Source of the DNA: Erinaceus europaeus
Taxonomy: Eukaryota; Chordata; Mammalia; Eulipotyphla; Erinaceidae
DNA: 64,000 bases
Assembly (NCBI RefSeq): GCF_950295315.1
Contig: NC_080164.1
Location: forward strand, 57,489,296 to 57,553,295
Direction: 5' to 3'
Shown in pieces: positions 34,166 to 44,735 of the stretch (positions within the stretch are counted from its first letter, which is position 1; each line of letters opens with the position of its first letter). Under the pieces are notes generated by a model. The model was not told where the DNA came from and did no database searches. It was given only the letters and a program-made list of their open reading frames with translations. The position numbers and the translations under genes were made by a program.

Positions 34166-35285
34166 AAAAGTGAAGCTCAGAAAAGGAAAGAACGAAGACT
34201 GAATTCAAAGCATAACAAACTCCGGTAGCAGTCTGGTGGTGATGGGTCTAGGACAAGCATTATTGTTAAGTAACAGACCAGGGAATACCACTATGAATTT
34301 TTTCAATGAATACTAAGTAAATAAATGAATCAGTTTTGAGTTAGGTATACCTATGTTTTTGAATCATTCTAAACTTCTCAAGGAGCAGGTCCAAATTACT
34401 GAATAAGATTGATAATCAAATTTCAAGGGAGGTCCAAATCTCATCTTTCAAGAAGAAATGGAGTTATGGCCAAGATGTAGAATGTGACCATGACATGCTA
34501 TACTGTAGTCCAGTGTGTATTAACAGTCCATACTAACTATGAAGCTGTAAGGATAAACATGTAACATTTATATTTCCTTTACAGACTAATAAAGCCCAGA
34601 AAATATAGATCATTAAATGAATTCTGTACTCATAAATGGACGTCAGTGTGAGCTGCCTATATTTTCTCTCACTATTGAAGCCAATCTTCTGTGAAAAATT
34701 TTCACTGTCTCTAAGTCATCATGAAAACATTCTCAGCTAATTGAGACATTCCCAAACAATTAAGATAACCAGATGCGTCTGTTATTTGTAATTACCTGAA
34801 CATGCATTCCTTTCTTTGAGAATAGTTCCATTTTTGAGCCTTTGAACTACTCCAGATAATGAAAATGAAGATTACTGTGTGGTGCATTTTTCACTTGGCC
34901 TAATTTTGACATAGAATTACCTCTTTCCAAAATTAAGCAGCAAAACTGGAAACATGTGTGTAAAGAACTCTTTTTATTTTTTCATCCATTTTGACTTCTA
35001 CCAAAAAAAAAGGGACTTCTCTCCATATACAAACCACATCTATGACAATGTCTAAAAGTTAAGCTAATGCATATTTAAACATAAAAATGGAATCTAATAG
35101 TTAAGGAAATTAAATTATAATTAATACTCACAACCTGCCACATTTAATCATTTAGATTTGTGATGAGTCTGGAGCACTATTTTCAACTATTGGTGCATAG
35201 ATGTAGTAGGTTTTCCATAAGTGATAACTACCACCATAATAAATACTTCTTCTACTGTTGTTAATTTTATTATTCCTACTATTGT
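34166..35285. other. repeat-free sequence, candidate regulatory region
   Basis: About 1.1 kb without mobile elements. 34560-34930 has several AATTA/TAATT homeodomain-type cores (CTAATTGAGAC, ACAATTAAG, GTAATTACC) and a CRE-like GACGTCAG at 34641. This is composition evidence only. Confidence 0.35.
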
Positions 35286-36606
35286 TGCTAACAGAACCAT
35301 AGGATAGGAGGGGTACAAGTCCACACAATTCCCAACACCAGATCTCTATATCACATCCCCTCCCCTGATAGCTTTCCTATTCCTTATCCCTCTGAGAATA
35401 TGGACCCAAGGTCATTGTGGGTTGCAGAAGTTGGAAGGTCTGGCTATTTTAATTGATTCCTCGCTGAACATGGGCGTTGACTGGTCGGTCCATACTCCCA
35501 GTCTGCCTCTCTCTCTTTCCCTAATAGGGTGGGTCTCTAGGGAAGCAGAGCTCCAGGACACATTGGTGGGGTCATCTGTCCAAGGAAGTCTGATTGGCAT
35601 CCTGCTGGTATCTGGAACCTGGTGGCTGAAAAGAGAGTTAACATACAAAGACAAACAAAATTTTGAACAGTCATGAACATAAAGGCTGGAATAGTGCAGA
35701 TGAACTGTTGGGGGGTACTCACTACAGACTATTGTGTACTTTTGCTTTCAGGTATATATTTTGCCCTGGTTTATGGATACATGTGAACATATGCTCTGTC
35801 TCAGGGGACCTGGTCTATATCTAGGTTTTGGGACTTTGTTAGGAAGTGAACCACCTGGAATGGAATTAGAGAATACTATGAAAGGAAAGGTCTCACCCAA
35901 GTAATGAAGCTGAAGGGTAATCATTCCACACCTGAAGTCTCTGGACACAGTCTGAAGTGAATCATGCTAAGGTGGCACTCCTTGCACTGATTAGGTTGCA
36001 ATCGGCGGATGCAGTATTATTTGATATGAATTGAGGGAAGCATGCAGGAAAGTGGGCCCCACCCTAAGGTTCCAGGACTGGGGGAAATATAGGCTCTATA
36101 GTGGAAATATGAGGTTCCTGTTGTCTTAGGGTTCAAGAAGACAATGGATAGTTATTGTTATCATCACATTATTTGGTAAATGGGTTAACTTTTAAAGGTC
36201 CCTTTGTTAGGATTTGCTGTATAATATCCAGCATCTTGTATATAGCTTTGCCACTGCTTGCTTCTGTTCTCCCTGGTCTAGGCTTTTGAGACAGTCAACA
36301 TATCAAAGACTCAACCTATGTATTAATAGATTTAGTCTGTGCTTTAAAATGTTTGAGACATACAATCAATTTTTCCACTATCATATTAATTAGTGATTTA
36401 TATGACTACAAATTAATAGGAGTGTACATAAACACCATTCATACCAACAAAACTGTGTCCCATCCTACCGCCCAACTCCACCCCCACTCCCACCACCCTG
36501 GAAAGCCAAATGTCCACCCTTACCCTGACCACTGGGTTTTTACTTTGGTGCCCCACTCCAGATATAGTCAAATCCTGCTTTTAGTTTCCCTTTCTGTTCT
36601 TCTTTC

Positions 36607-39600
36607 TCAACTTCTGTTGATGGATGGGATCATTTCATACTCATCTTTGTCATTCTGACTTAGCTCACTTAACATAATTCCTTCTATGTCCATCCAAGAT
36701 GGGTCAGAGAAGGTGGATTCATTGTTCTTAATAGCTGTGTAATATTCCATTGCATATATATACCACAGCTATCTCAGCCACTCTTCTGTTGTTGGGCATC
36801 TGGGTTGCTTCCAGGTTTTAGCTATTATGAATTGTGCTGCTACTAGCATAGGTGTACTCATATCTTTTTGGTTGGGCATTATGGAATCCTTAGGGTATAT
36901 CCCCAGGAGAGGAATTACTGGGACATATGGAAAGTCTATGTCTAGCCTTGTGAGAGATCTCCTGACTGCTCTCCAGAGAGGGTGGATCAATTTACATTCC
37001 CACCAGCAGTGCAGAAGGGTTCCTCTGTCCCCACAGCCTCTCCAGCATTTGTTGCTGCTGTCCTTTTTGATGTATGCCATTCTCACAGGAGTGAGGTGGT
37101 ATCTCAATGTTGTCTTTATTGGCATTTCTCTGACAATCAGAAATCTGGAGCAATTTTTCGTATGTTTGTTAGCCTTTTGGATCTCCTCTGAGGTGAATGT
37201 TTTGTTCATATCCTCTGCCCATTTTTGGATGGGGTCATTTGCTTTTTTGGTGCTAAGTTTGCTGAGCACTTTGTATATTTTGGTGATTAGTTTCTTGTCT
37301 GATGTATGGCATGTTAAGATCTTCTCTCATTCTGTGATAGTTTCTTTGGCTGTGCAGAAGCTTTTCAATTTGATTTAGTCCCATTGGTTTGTTTCTGCTT
37401 TAGTCTTCCTTGCAATTGGGTTTGTTTCATCAAAGATGACCTTGATGTTTAGGTGGGAAAGTATTCCACCAATGTTTTCCTCTAAGTATTTTATAGTTTC
37501 TGGTCTAACATCCAGGTCCTTGATCCATTTGGAGTTGATTTTTGTTTCTGGTGAGATAAGGTGGTTCAATTTCTTTCTTCTCATGTTTCAACCCAGTTTT
37601 CCCAGCACCATTTATTGAAGAGAGCCTCCTTCCTCCATTTAATACTTTGGGCCCCCTTATCAAAGGTTAGATGATCATGTGTCTGAGGATTTATTTCTGG
37701 GCTTTCAATTCTGTTCCTCTGGTCTGTGTCTATGTTTGTTCCAGTACCATACTGTTTTGATGATAATGGCCTTATAATATAGTTTGATATCTGGGAGTGT
37801 GATGCCTCCATTTCTGTATCTTTTCCTCAAGATGGTTTTGGCAATTCTAGGTGTTTTCTGGTTCCAGATACATGATTGTAGTTTTTGTTCTATTCTCTTA
37901 AAGAGCTTGGTGGAACTTTGATGGGTATCACATTAAATTTGTATATGGCTCTGGGGAGAATACACATTTTGATGATATTTATCAATATTTATCAATCCAT
38001 GAGCATGGGATGTCTTTCCATTTCTTGGTATCAGTTTCTATTTCCTTGAATAGTGACTCATAGTTTTCAGTATACAAGTCTTTCACTTCTTGGTCAGCTT
38101 TACTCCTAGGTATTTTATTGATTTTGCTGAAACAGTGTATGGCACTGATTTCTGGATGTCTTCTTCAGATTTAGTGTTTACATTAAGAAATGCCACTGAT
38201 TTTTGTACATTGATTCTGTAGCTTGACACCTTGCTATATTGCCTACTAACTTCCAGTAGTTTTCTGCTGGATTCTTTAGGTTTTTCTATGTATACTATCA
38301 TATCATCTGCAAATAGTGAGAGCTTGACTTCTTCCCTTCCAATCTGTATTCCTTTGATTCCTTTCTCTTGACAGCCCTGTCTATTCCCTGATCTGAGGTG
38401 GAATGCTTTCAACTTCTGTCCACTGAGTATGATGTTGACTGTAGGTTTGCTATATATGGCTTCCACTATCTTGAGGAATTTCCCATCTATTCCCTTTCTT
38501 TGTGGTGTTTTGAGCATGAATGCGTGTTGGATTTTGCCAAAGGCTTTGTCTGCATCTATTGAGATACTCATATGGTTTTTGGCTTTGCTTTTATTGATGT
38601 GGTCAATGACATTGATTGACTTATGTAAGTTGAACCAGCCTTGCATTCCTGAGAAAAATCCCACTTGGTCATGATGAACAATCTTTTTAATATACTGCTG
38701 TATCTGGTTGGCCAAGGTCTTGTTTAATATTTTGGCATCTATGTTCATCAGAGATATTGGTCTGTAGTTTTCCTTTTTTGTTGTGTCCCTATCTGCTTTT
38801 GGCATCAGGGTGATGTTGGCTTTATAGAACGTGGAAGGGAGTATTCCTGTTTCTTCTATCTTATAGAAAAGCTTTAGAAGTATGGGTATTAACTGTTTCC
38901 TGAAAGTTTTGTAGAATTAGTTTGTGAAGCCATCTGGTCCAGGACTTTTGTTGTTGGGGAGATTCTTAATAATAGTTTCAATTTATTTGTCTGTGATTGG
39001 TGTACATAGGTTTTGTAGTTCTTCTTGGTTCAGTATTGGAAGGGCATATGTTTCTAGGAATCCTTCCATTTCTTCCAGATTTTCTAGCTTGGTGGCGTAT
39101 AGTTTTCCATAGAAGTTTCACATGATTTTCTGGATTTCTGCGGTATCAGCTGTGATATCTCCTCAATCATTTATGATTCTATTAAGTTCAGTGTTCTCCC
39201 TTTCTTTTTTTAGTGAGTCTGGCTAGGAGTTTGTCAATCTTGTTTAATTTTTCAAAGAACCAACATTTGGCTTCATTGATTTTTGTATGGTTCTCTTATT
39301 TTCAATGTCGTTTATTTCTGCTCTAATTTTAGTGATTTCTTTCCTTCTAGTTGTTTTAGGGTTCCTTTGTTCCTCTTCCTCTATGTCCTTAAGGTATGCA
39401 TTTAGGTCATTTATTTGAGCTTTTTCATGTTCTTTAATATGTGATTGTATGGCTATGAGTTTCCCTCTCAGTACTGCTTTAGTTGTGTACCAAATATTTT
39501 GATAGATTGTGTTTTCATTTTCATTTGTTTCCAGGTAAATTTGAATTTCTTGCTTGGGTGTCTCTCTCTCACCCAGTGGTTCTTAAGCAGTATGTTGTTT

Positions 39601-40349
39601 AGTTTCCAAATTCTATGTCTTTTAGTAATTTTCTGTTTGTTGTTAAATGTTAGCTTTACTCCACTGTGGTCTGAGAAGATACTTGGGATGATTTCAATGT
39701 TCTTGAATTTATTGATGCTATCTTTGTGACCTAATATATGGTCTTCCCTTGCGTATGTGTTGTGTGGATTTGAAAAGAATGTGTATTCCAGTTTTTTGGG
39801 GTGAAGGACTCTGAAAATGTCCAAGAGGTCTAGTTTGTCAATCTCTTCATTTACATATCTTGTTTCTTTGTTGATTCTCTGCTTTGTTGATCTGTCTAAG
39901 TTTGAGAGTGGGTTGTTAAAGACTCCCACTATTATTGTATTACTATTGATGTATTTTTTTAGTTTTTTCAGTAGGTGTTTCGTGTTTTTAGATGATCCCT
40001 CATTGGGTACATAGATGTTAAGAATTGTTAAGTCTTCTTGGCTGATTGATCCTCTAATCATTATGTAATGGCCTTTACTATATTTTATTACTTTATTTAA
40101 CATAAAATCTATTGTGTAAGAGATGATATGGCTGTTCCTGTATTTTTTGTGGTCCATTAGCCTTTATGATAGTTTTCCATCCTTTCACTTTAAGTCTGTG
40201 TTTATCTTGTTGTGTAAGATGGGATTCTTGCAGCAGGATATGGTTGGGTTATGTTTTCTGATCCATCCTCCCACACTGTGCCTTTTGAGGGGTGAGTTCA
40301 AGCTATTAACATTTATTGATCTTATGGATTTAATGTATTATACTGCCAT
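36607..40349 (-). pseudogene. L1-C ORF2, multiply broken
   Basis: Endonuclease through C-terminal cysteine motif can be followed, in pieces. The longest clean pieces are the endonuclease/linker (40157-39468), reverse transcriptase (38805-38083, still with [12 protein letters not shown]) and the C terminus (37269-36769, with [18 protein letters not shown]). The fourth codon region already carries a stop (TGG/CAG-type decay at 40340). Relative to L1-B, about 60 bp are missing in the reverse transcriptase near 38370, where the sequence passes from CTCTTG straight to ACAGCCC. Confidence 0.85.
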
Positions 40350-40407
40350 TATTCAATAATTCTTTATTTGCTCTGATATATTGCAAGTATTATAATGATG
40401 TTATTGT

Positions 40408-41289
40408 TTATAAAAGGTCTTTTAGAACCTCTTTCAGGGAAGGCTTGGTGATGGTTGCCTTATTTAACTGTTGTCTGTCTGAAAAGGTTTTTATCCCTCC
40501 ATCTAGTTTGAATGAAAGTCTAGCAGGGTATATTATCCTTGGTTGAAACCCCTTTTCATTCCGGGCTTGATAGATATCTTGTCATTCTCTTCTGGCGTTA
40601 GAGTTTGAGTGGAGAAGTCTGCAGATAATCTTATGGGTTTTGACCTGTATGTGACTTTTTGTTTTTCTCTTGCAGTCTTTAGGATCCTTTCTTTATCTTT
40701 ATTTCTTTTCATTGTAACTATGATGTGTCTTGGTGTCTTCAGGTCTGTGTTGATTCTGTTTGGGACTCTCTGGGCCTCTACAATCTTAATGTCCTTTCTG
40801 TTGTCCAGGTCTGGGACGTTTTCTTCTATAATTTCCTCTAGAATGTTTGCTTCCCCTTCCTCTCTTTCCTCATCTGGCAAGCCAATTATACGAATGTTAC
40901 TTCTTTTGAATCATCCCATATGTCTCTGTTGTTGTTTTCAGTGTCTCTCAATCTCTTTTTGAGCTCTTTTACCTCTTTATTAGTTTTCTCTAGCTCATTC
41001 TCTGTCTGGCTAATTCTGTTTTCTGCTTCTGTTAGTCTGCTTTCCCTTCCCTCAGCTTCTTTCTTCAGTTCAGCTATTTCAGCTTGTATTTTCCTTGACG
41101 GTCTCATCTGTTGTTTCCCTAATTCTGCTAGCCCTTTCACCATAGTTGTCTTCATTTCTATTATTATTAAGTTTACTAGTGCTTGCATGCTTTTCTTATC
41201 TATGCTTACTTCTGACTGATTTGGAATTTCTTCTGGGTTCCTGTCTTCATTCATTGCTATAGAATTTTATTTGCTCTTGGACTAACCAT
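40408..41289 (-). pseudogene. L1-C ORF1, broken
   Basis: Coiled coil (41254-40886: EIAELKKEAEGRESRLTE area) and RRM/C-terminal part (40880-40533: DEEREEGEANILEEI, RHIIVTMKRNKDKERIL) in different frames. Relative to L1-A a stretch of the coiled coil near 41095 is shortened. It ends just before the ORF2 start, as in L1-A. Confidence 0.82.
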
Positions 41290-42474
41290 TTTTTTAATGT
41301 ATGTGTTTTTTATTTTTATGTTCTGTTGTTCTTCAGTTGTTGTGTTTTGAGTACAAGCCATGCCATACTAAATACCTTTATGACAAATGCAGTCACCAAC
41401 CTCAGAAACTACAATAGTAACTGAAGCAAGGATTGAAGGAGGTTAACCAACACCAGTTAGCTAAACAATGCCTCCAGTCCAAGAAAAAATAGCAACCAAA
41501 TCCAAATGAAAAAGAAACAGAAAGGAGAAAAGGGATAGTAAGAATAGACTATTATGCAAATATACTGTCCACTGTAAATTCTAGGGGTGGCAAGAGGAGA
41601 AAGGAAAGTAGAGAAGACACACACACACAGAGTCCACTCTGAGTCAGATTTCTTCCCCAAAATAATTTGCAAATGAGTATCAGTGAATTCAGAAAGCAGA
41701 AGGAGGAAGGAAGAAAAGAAGACAACAATGAGAAAAGAAAAAAAGAGGTGTTTTTTTTTTAATTAGGTAGGAGGAGGGATAAGAGGGAGAGGGATAGAGG
41801 AAGTAGGCAGAGTGAAACAAGTTCCTCTCACAATAGATAGGACACCCAGTCACCTAGCAATGGAAAATACACTAAAAGTTTATTTTGGTCAACCTGAAGG
41901 AGGGGGGGAGAGGGACATGCATATAAATAATAGTAATAATAAAATAGAACAGAATAAAAAACTCTGTCAGTCTGCAGCAGCCTGAGCAAAAAGACAGCAA
42001 TTCTTAAAAAAAAAAAAAAAAGGCAGAGTGAGGGTCTGATTGGTCAGATATAATGTCACTCCAATTGAGCTTGAAAAGAAAAAAAAAAAAGAGCAAAGGG
42101 AATCAGAAAGGAAAAGGATTGAAAGCACACCCCTGGTGAGCCAGGAATCTTGGTAAAGAAAAAAGCTCAGCAGGATGCCTGCTAGTAGCAGCTCTCCAGC
42201 CCCTGGGGTCTGGTTATATGGTGGGAGAGGGAGTGTGCTTCAGAAATAATCAGAAGATTTCTTTTTTCTCTGTTTTCTAACCCAAATTGAGCTATAGTCA
42301 CCTCGGTGGTGTCACACTTAGGACCCCTTATTCACTGTCCTACTGACTACTAGGTATTCTACCCTTTCCAGCAGTTGTGGGAGCTCAAGCCAGCAGCTGC
42401 CTCCAAGTCTTCATCTTGGCTCCACCTATGTTCTTTTCCTTTCTAAGTCACACCTTCATCTATTATTATTTCTC

Positions 42475-42523
42475 AGTGCCCTTAATGGGCAAACGCTAGA
42501 AGAAGAAGAAAAGTGCCCTTAAT
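42475..42523 (+). mobile_element. 25-nt 3'-end insertion of the RTE-like element with 12-bp duplication
   Basis: AGTGCCCTTAAT at 42475-42486 is repeated exactly at 42512-42523. The 25 nt between them read GGGCAAACGCTAG followed by AAG repeats. This is the 3' terminus of the retrotransposon at 43.25-44.48 kb (copy 2 ends GGGCAAACACTAGAAGAAG on its own strand), with one difference that is a CpG-to-CA change. This is what target-primed reverse transcription gives if it stops after 25 nt. Confidence 0.82.
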
Positions 42524-42595
42524 ATTATCCTCTTCTCTCTGGTCCTAATGGAGTTGGATTTCAGAGCCCTTTGGTCATTTTCCCCTAACATTTTT

Positions 42596-42945
42596 TTTTT
42601 TCTTCCAGGGTTATTGTTAGGCTAGGTGTCTGCACCATGAATCCACTGCTCCTGAAGGTCATTTTTCCCACCTTGTTGCCCCTGTTGTTGTAGCCTCATT
42701 GTGGCCATAATTACCACCATTGTTGATTATTGATGTTGTTCATTGTTGGATAGGACAGAGAGAAATGGAGAGAGGGGAAAACAGAGAGAGGGGGAGAAAA
42801 AGATAAACACCTGCAGACCTGCTTCACTGCTTGTGAAGTGACTCCCCTGCAGGTGGGGAGCTGGGGGCCTGAACCGGGATCTTTACACCGGTCCCTGTGC
42901 TTTGCGCCACGTGTGTTTAACCCACTGCGCCACCACCTTACCCCC
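42596..42945 (-). mobile_element. long family A SINE
   Basis: Reverse-complement 3' module (CTTCCAGGGTTATTGTTAGG), body and near-consensus head (TTTAACCCACTGCGCCACCA). TTTCCCCTAACATTTTT occurs on both sides (about 42578-42594 and 42948-42964). Confidence 0.9.
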
Positions 42946-43243
42946 CTTTCCCCTAACATTTTTCTCCCTCTGGGAGTGTGGATCAAAATACTTTTAGAGG
43001 TGCAGAAAGTAACTGCTTCTCCATTGGATATGGGCATTGGAAGTTCGATCCAACCCCCTCTCCCCAGTCTGTTTCTATCTTTCCCTAGTGGGGTAGGGCT
43101 CTGGAGAGGTGAAGTTGTGGATCACATTGATGAGTTAGTATTCTCATGGAAGACAAGATGGAATCATGATAATATCTGCAACTTGGTGACTGAAAATCAG
43201 TAAGATATAAAGCAGGACAAAATGATTAATTAATAAATGGGAA

Positions 43244-43769
43244 CTACTACTACTACTAGCATTTGCCCTTCTTCCGTAGCCAGTCAACAGCGTCAGGTTG
43301 AGCCTGATGTAAAGTTTCGAGACCTTCTTTGAATCTGGAGAGGTGGCAGTCGTTGACTATGTGGATCATAGTCTGTCTGGAGCCGCAGGGGCAGTTCGGG
43401 TCGTCTCTGGCTCCCCAGCGATGGAACATAGCGGCACACCGTCCATGGCCTGTTCGATAGTGATTGAGGAGGGCCCAATCATAACGTGCTAGGTCAAAGC
43501 TGGGTTGACGCTTGCAGGGGTCTGTGATGAGGTGTTTGTTCTTGACCTCAGCTGACTGCCAACTCTGTTTCCAAGAGTCTGGAACAGAGAAGATTAGTGT
43601 CGGCGTAGGAGACCAGATTGGGTGACGAGACGTCAAGCGTTGGACAGGGTGGGCGAAGATATCCGCGTAGATTGGCAGGTCTGGTCGAGCGTAGACGTGG
43701 GAAATGAACTTAGATGATGCCACATCCTGATGAATATCTGGTGGGGCGATGTTGCTAAGGACTGGCAGC
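43244..43769 (-). mobile_element. RTE-like non-LTR retrotransposon, 5'-truncated copy 1
   Basis: About 525 bp encoding, in one open frame, the region downstream of the reverse transcriptase of a non-L1 element. The stop (TAG at 43256-43258) is followed at once by (TAG)n (+ strand CTACTACTACTACTAGC), with no 3' UTR. Markedly CpG-rich compared with its surroundings. No poly(A) tail. It directly follows copy 2 head to tail. Confidence 0.85.
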
Positions 43770-43770
43770 G
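43256..43770 (-). pseudogene. C-terminal part of a non-L1 reverse transcriptase protein (copy 1)
   Basis: About 170 codons, intact. Starts within DSLPVLSNIAPPDI, then RPDLPIYADIFAHPVQRL, SWKQSWQSAEVKNKHLITDP, LLNHYRTGHGRCAAMFHRWG and the zinc motif CPCGSRQTMIHIVNDC (C-x-C-x7-H-x4-C), ending VDWLRKKGKC. I recognise this arrangement from C-terminal regions of non-LTR retrotransposon proteins in arthropods, cnidarians and other invertebrates. It differs from L1, whose motif is C-x3-C-x7-H-x4-C with Trp residues. The endonuclease and catalytic reverse transcriptase domains are missing, so it is a dead fragment. The first 12 codons of the open frame (to 43813) come from copy 2's end. Clade (RTE, RTEX, CR1 or Jockey group) is not settled by sight. 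Confidence 0.8.
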
Positions 43771-44480
43771 AGTCACTTCTTCTAGTGTTTGCCCTTCTTC
43801 CATAGACAGTCAACAGCGTCAGGTTGAGCCTGATGTAGTTTCAAGACCTTCTTTGAATCTGGAGAGGTGGCAGTCATTGACTATGTGGGTCATAGTCTGT
43901 CTGTAGCCGCAGGGGCAGTTTGGGTTGTCTCTGGCTCCCCAGCGATGGAACATAGTGGCGCACTGGCCATGGCCTGTTCAATAGCGATTGAAGAGGGCCC
44001 AATCATAATGTCCTAGGTCAAAACTGGGTTGATGCTTACAGGGGTCTGTGATGAGGTGTTTGTTCTTTACCTCAGCTGACTGCCAACTCTGTTTCCAAGA
44101 GTCTGGAACAGAGAAGTTCAATGTAGGCGTAGGGGACCAGATTGGGTGACGAGACGTCAAGCGTTGGACAGGGTGGGCGAAGATATCCGCGTATATTGGC
44201 AGGTCCGGTCGAGCGTAGACGTGGGAAATGAACTTAGATGGTGCCGCATCCCGACGAATATCTGGCGGGGCGATGTTGCTAAGAACTGGCAGCCATGGAA
44301 CCAGGGTGGAACAGATGGTTCCAGAAATTATCCTCATGGAGGAATATAATTTGGATTCGACCAAGTGGACATGGGGGCTAAGGAACCATACTGGGGCACA
44401 GTATTCTGCAGTGGAATAGCATAATGCCAGAGATGATGATCGTAGTGTGGAAGTGCTCGCGCCCCATGAGGAGCTGGCCA
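43771..44480 (-). mobile_element. RTE-like non-LTR retrotransposon, 5'-truncated copy 2
   Basis: About 710 bp, the upstream member of a head-to-tail pair. It overlaps all of copy 1 and reaches about 180 bp further 5'. It ends with TAG at 43782-43784 and AAGAAG, then joins copy 1. Positions 44101-44280 hold about 16 CpG by eye, against almost none in the neighbouring L1 sequence. Loss of similarity at about 44480 marks the 5' truncation. No clear target-site duplication was found for the pair. Confidence 0.85.
43782..44480 (-). pseudogene. C-terminal part of a non-L1 reverse transcriptase protein (copy 2), broken
   Basis: Reading from 44478: SSWGAS, then ALCYSTAEYCAPVW, YSSMRIISGTICSTLVPWLP, VLSNIAPPDIRRDAA, and onward as in copy 1. 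The ALCYS-AEYCAPVW and IAPP-RR blocks are typical of the thumb and post-polymerase region of several invertebrate non-LTR families. Two breaks relative to copy 1: CGA to TGA at 43978-43980 (a CpG transition in the HYRTG segment), and loss of two bases near 43838. It is open from 44478 to 43981, so the element was probably functional at or shortly before insertion. Confidence 0.8.
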
Positions 44481-44549
44481 GTAAAAATAAAGTAAAAATA
44501 GAGCAGGTGAGATGAGAATAAGGACCTTAGGGTAGAAAGAATCAGTTAA

Positions 44550-44735
44550 GTTGGGCTAGTGAGATAGCATAATGTTCATGAAAAAGACTTTCATGCCTAA
44601 GGCTCTTCCTAGATTGAAGGTTCAGTCCCCAGCACCAGCATAAACCAAAGCTGAACAGTCTCCCTCTCTCTTTCTCTCTCTCTCTCTCTCTCTGTCTCTG
44701 TCTCTGTCTCCCTCTCTCTTCACATACATGGAATT
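44550..44735 (+). mobile_element. family B SINE
   Basis: GGGCTAGTGAGATAGCATAA A box, AAGGTTCAGTCCCCAGCACC B box, AACCAAAGCTGAACAGTCTC and a (CT)n body to 44720. Confidence 0.88.

Larger units (their letters stand above)
35288..42430 (-). mobile_element. L1-C: older near-full-length L1
   Basis: Same layout as L1-A on the minus strand: 3' end at ATAGGATAGGAGGGGTAC, ORF2, ORF1, and a 5' UTR ending in a unit related to the L1-A promoter unit (TTTTCTAACCCAAATTGAGC near 42277). The YY1-like site has decayed (CATCTTGGC near 42413). More substitutions and indels than L1-A or L1-B. I could not find a convincing target-site duplication. Confidence 0.88.
42431..43243 (-). mobile_element. old L1 3' UTR fragment, interrupted by three insertions
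   Basis: CCCTCTGGGAGTGTGGATCA, GATATGGGCATTGGAAGTTC and TCTTTCCCTAGTGGGGTAGG align in order with the 3' UTR of L1-B (46690-46850). It carries a 25-nt micro-insertion at 42487-42511, a SINE at 42596-42945, and ends at the non-L1 retrotransposon pair starting at 43244. L1-like sequence may resume after 44480. Confidence 0.65.

Noticed and set aside
43256..43813. A 185-codon intact frame considered as a domesticated host gene
   Set aside because: Its first codons come from the neighbouring copy's tail, it lacks catalytic domains, it ends in element tail repeats and has a broken twin next to it. A fossil retrotransposon is the simpler reading.
43244..44480. Target-site duplication for the RTE-like pair
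   Set aside because: AATAAATG on the left and AATAAAGT on the right are similar, but the region is AT-rich and the match too short to claim.
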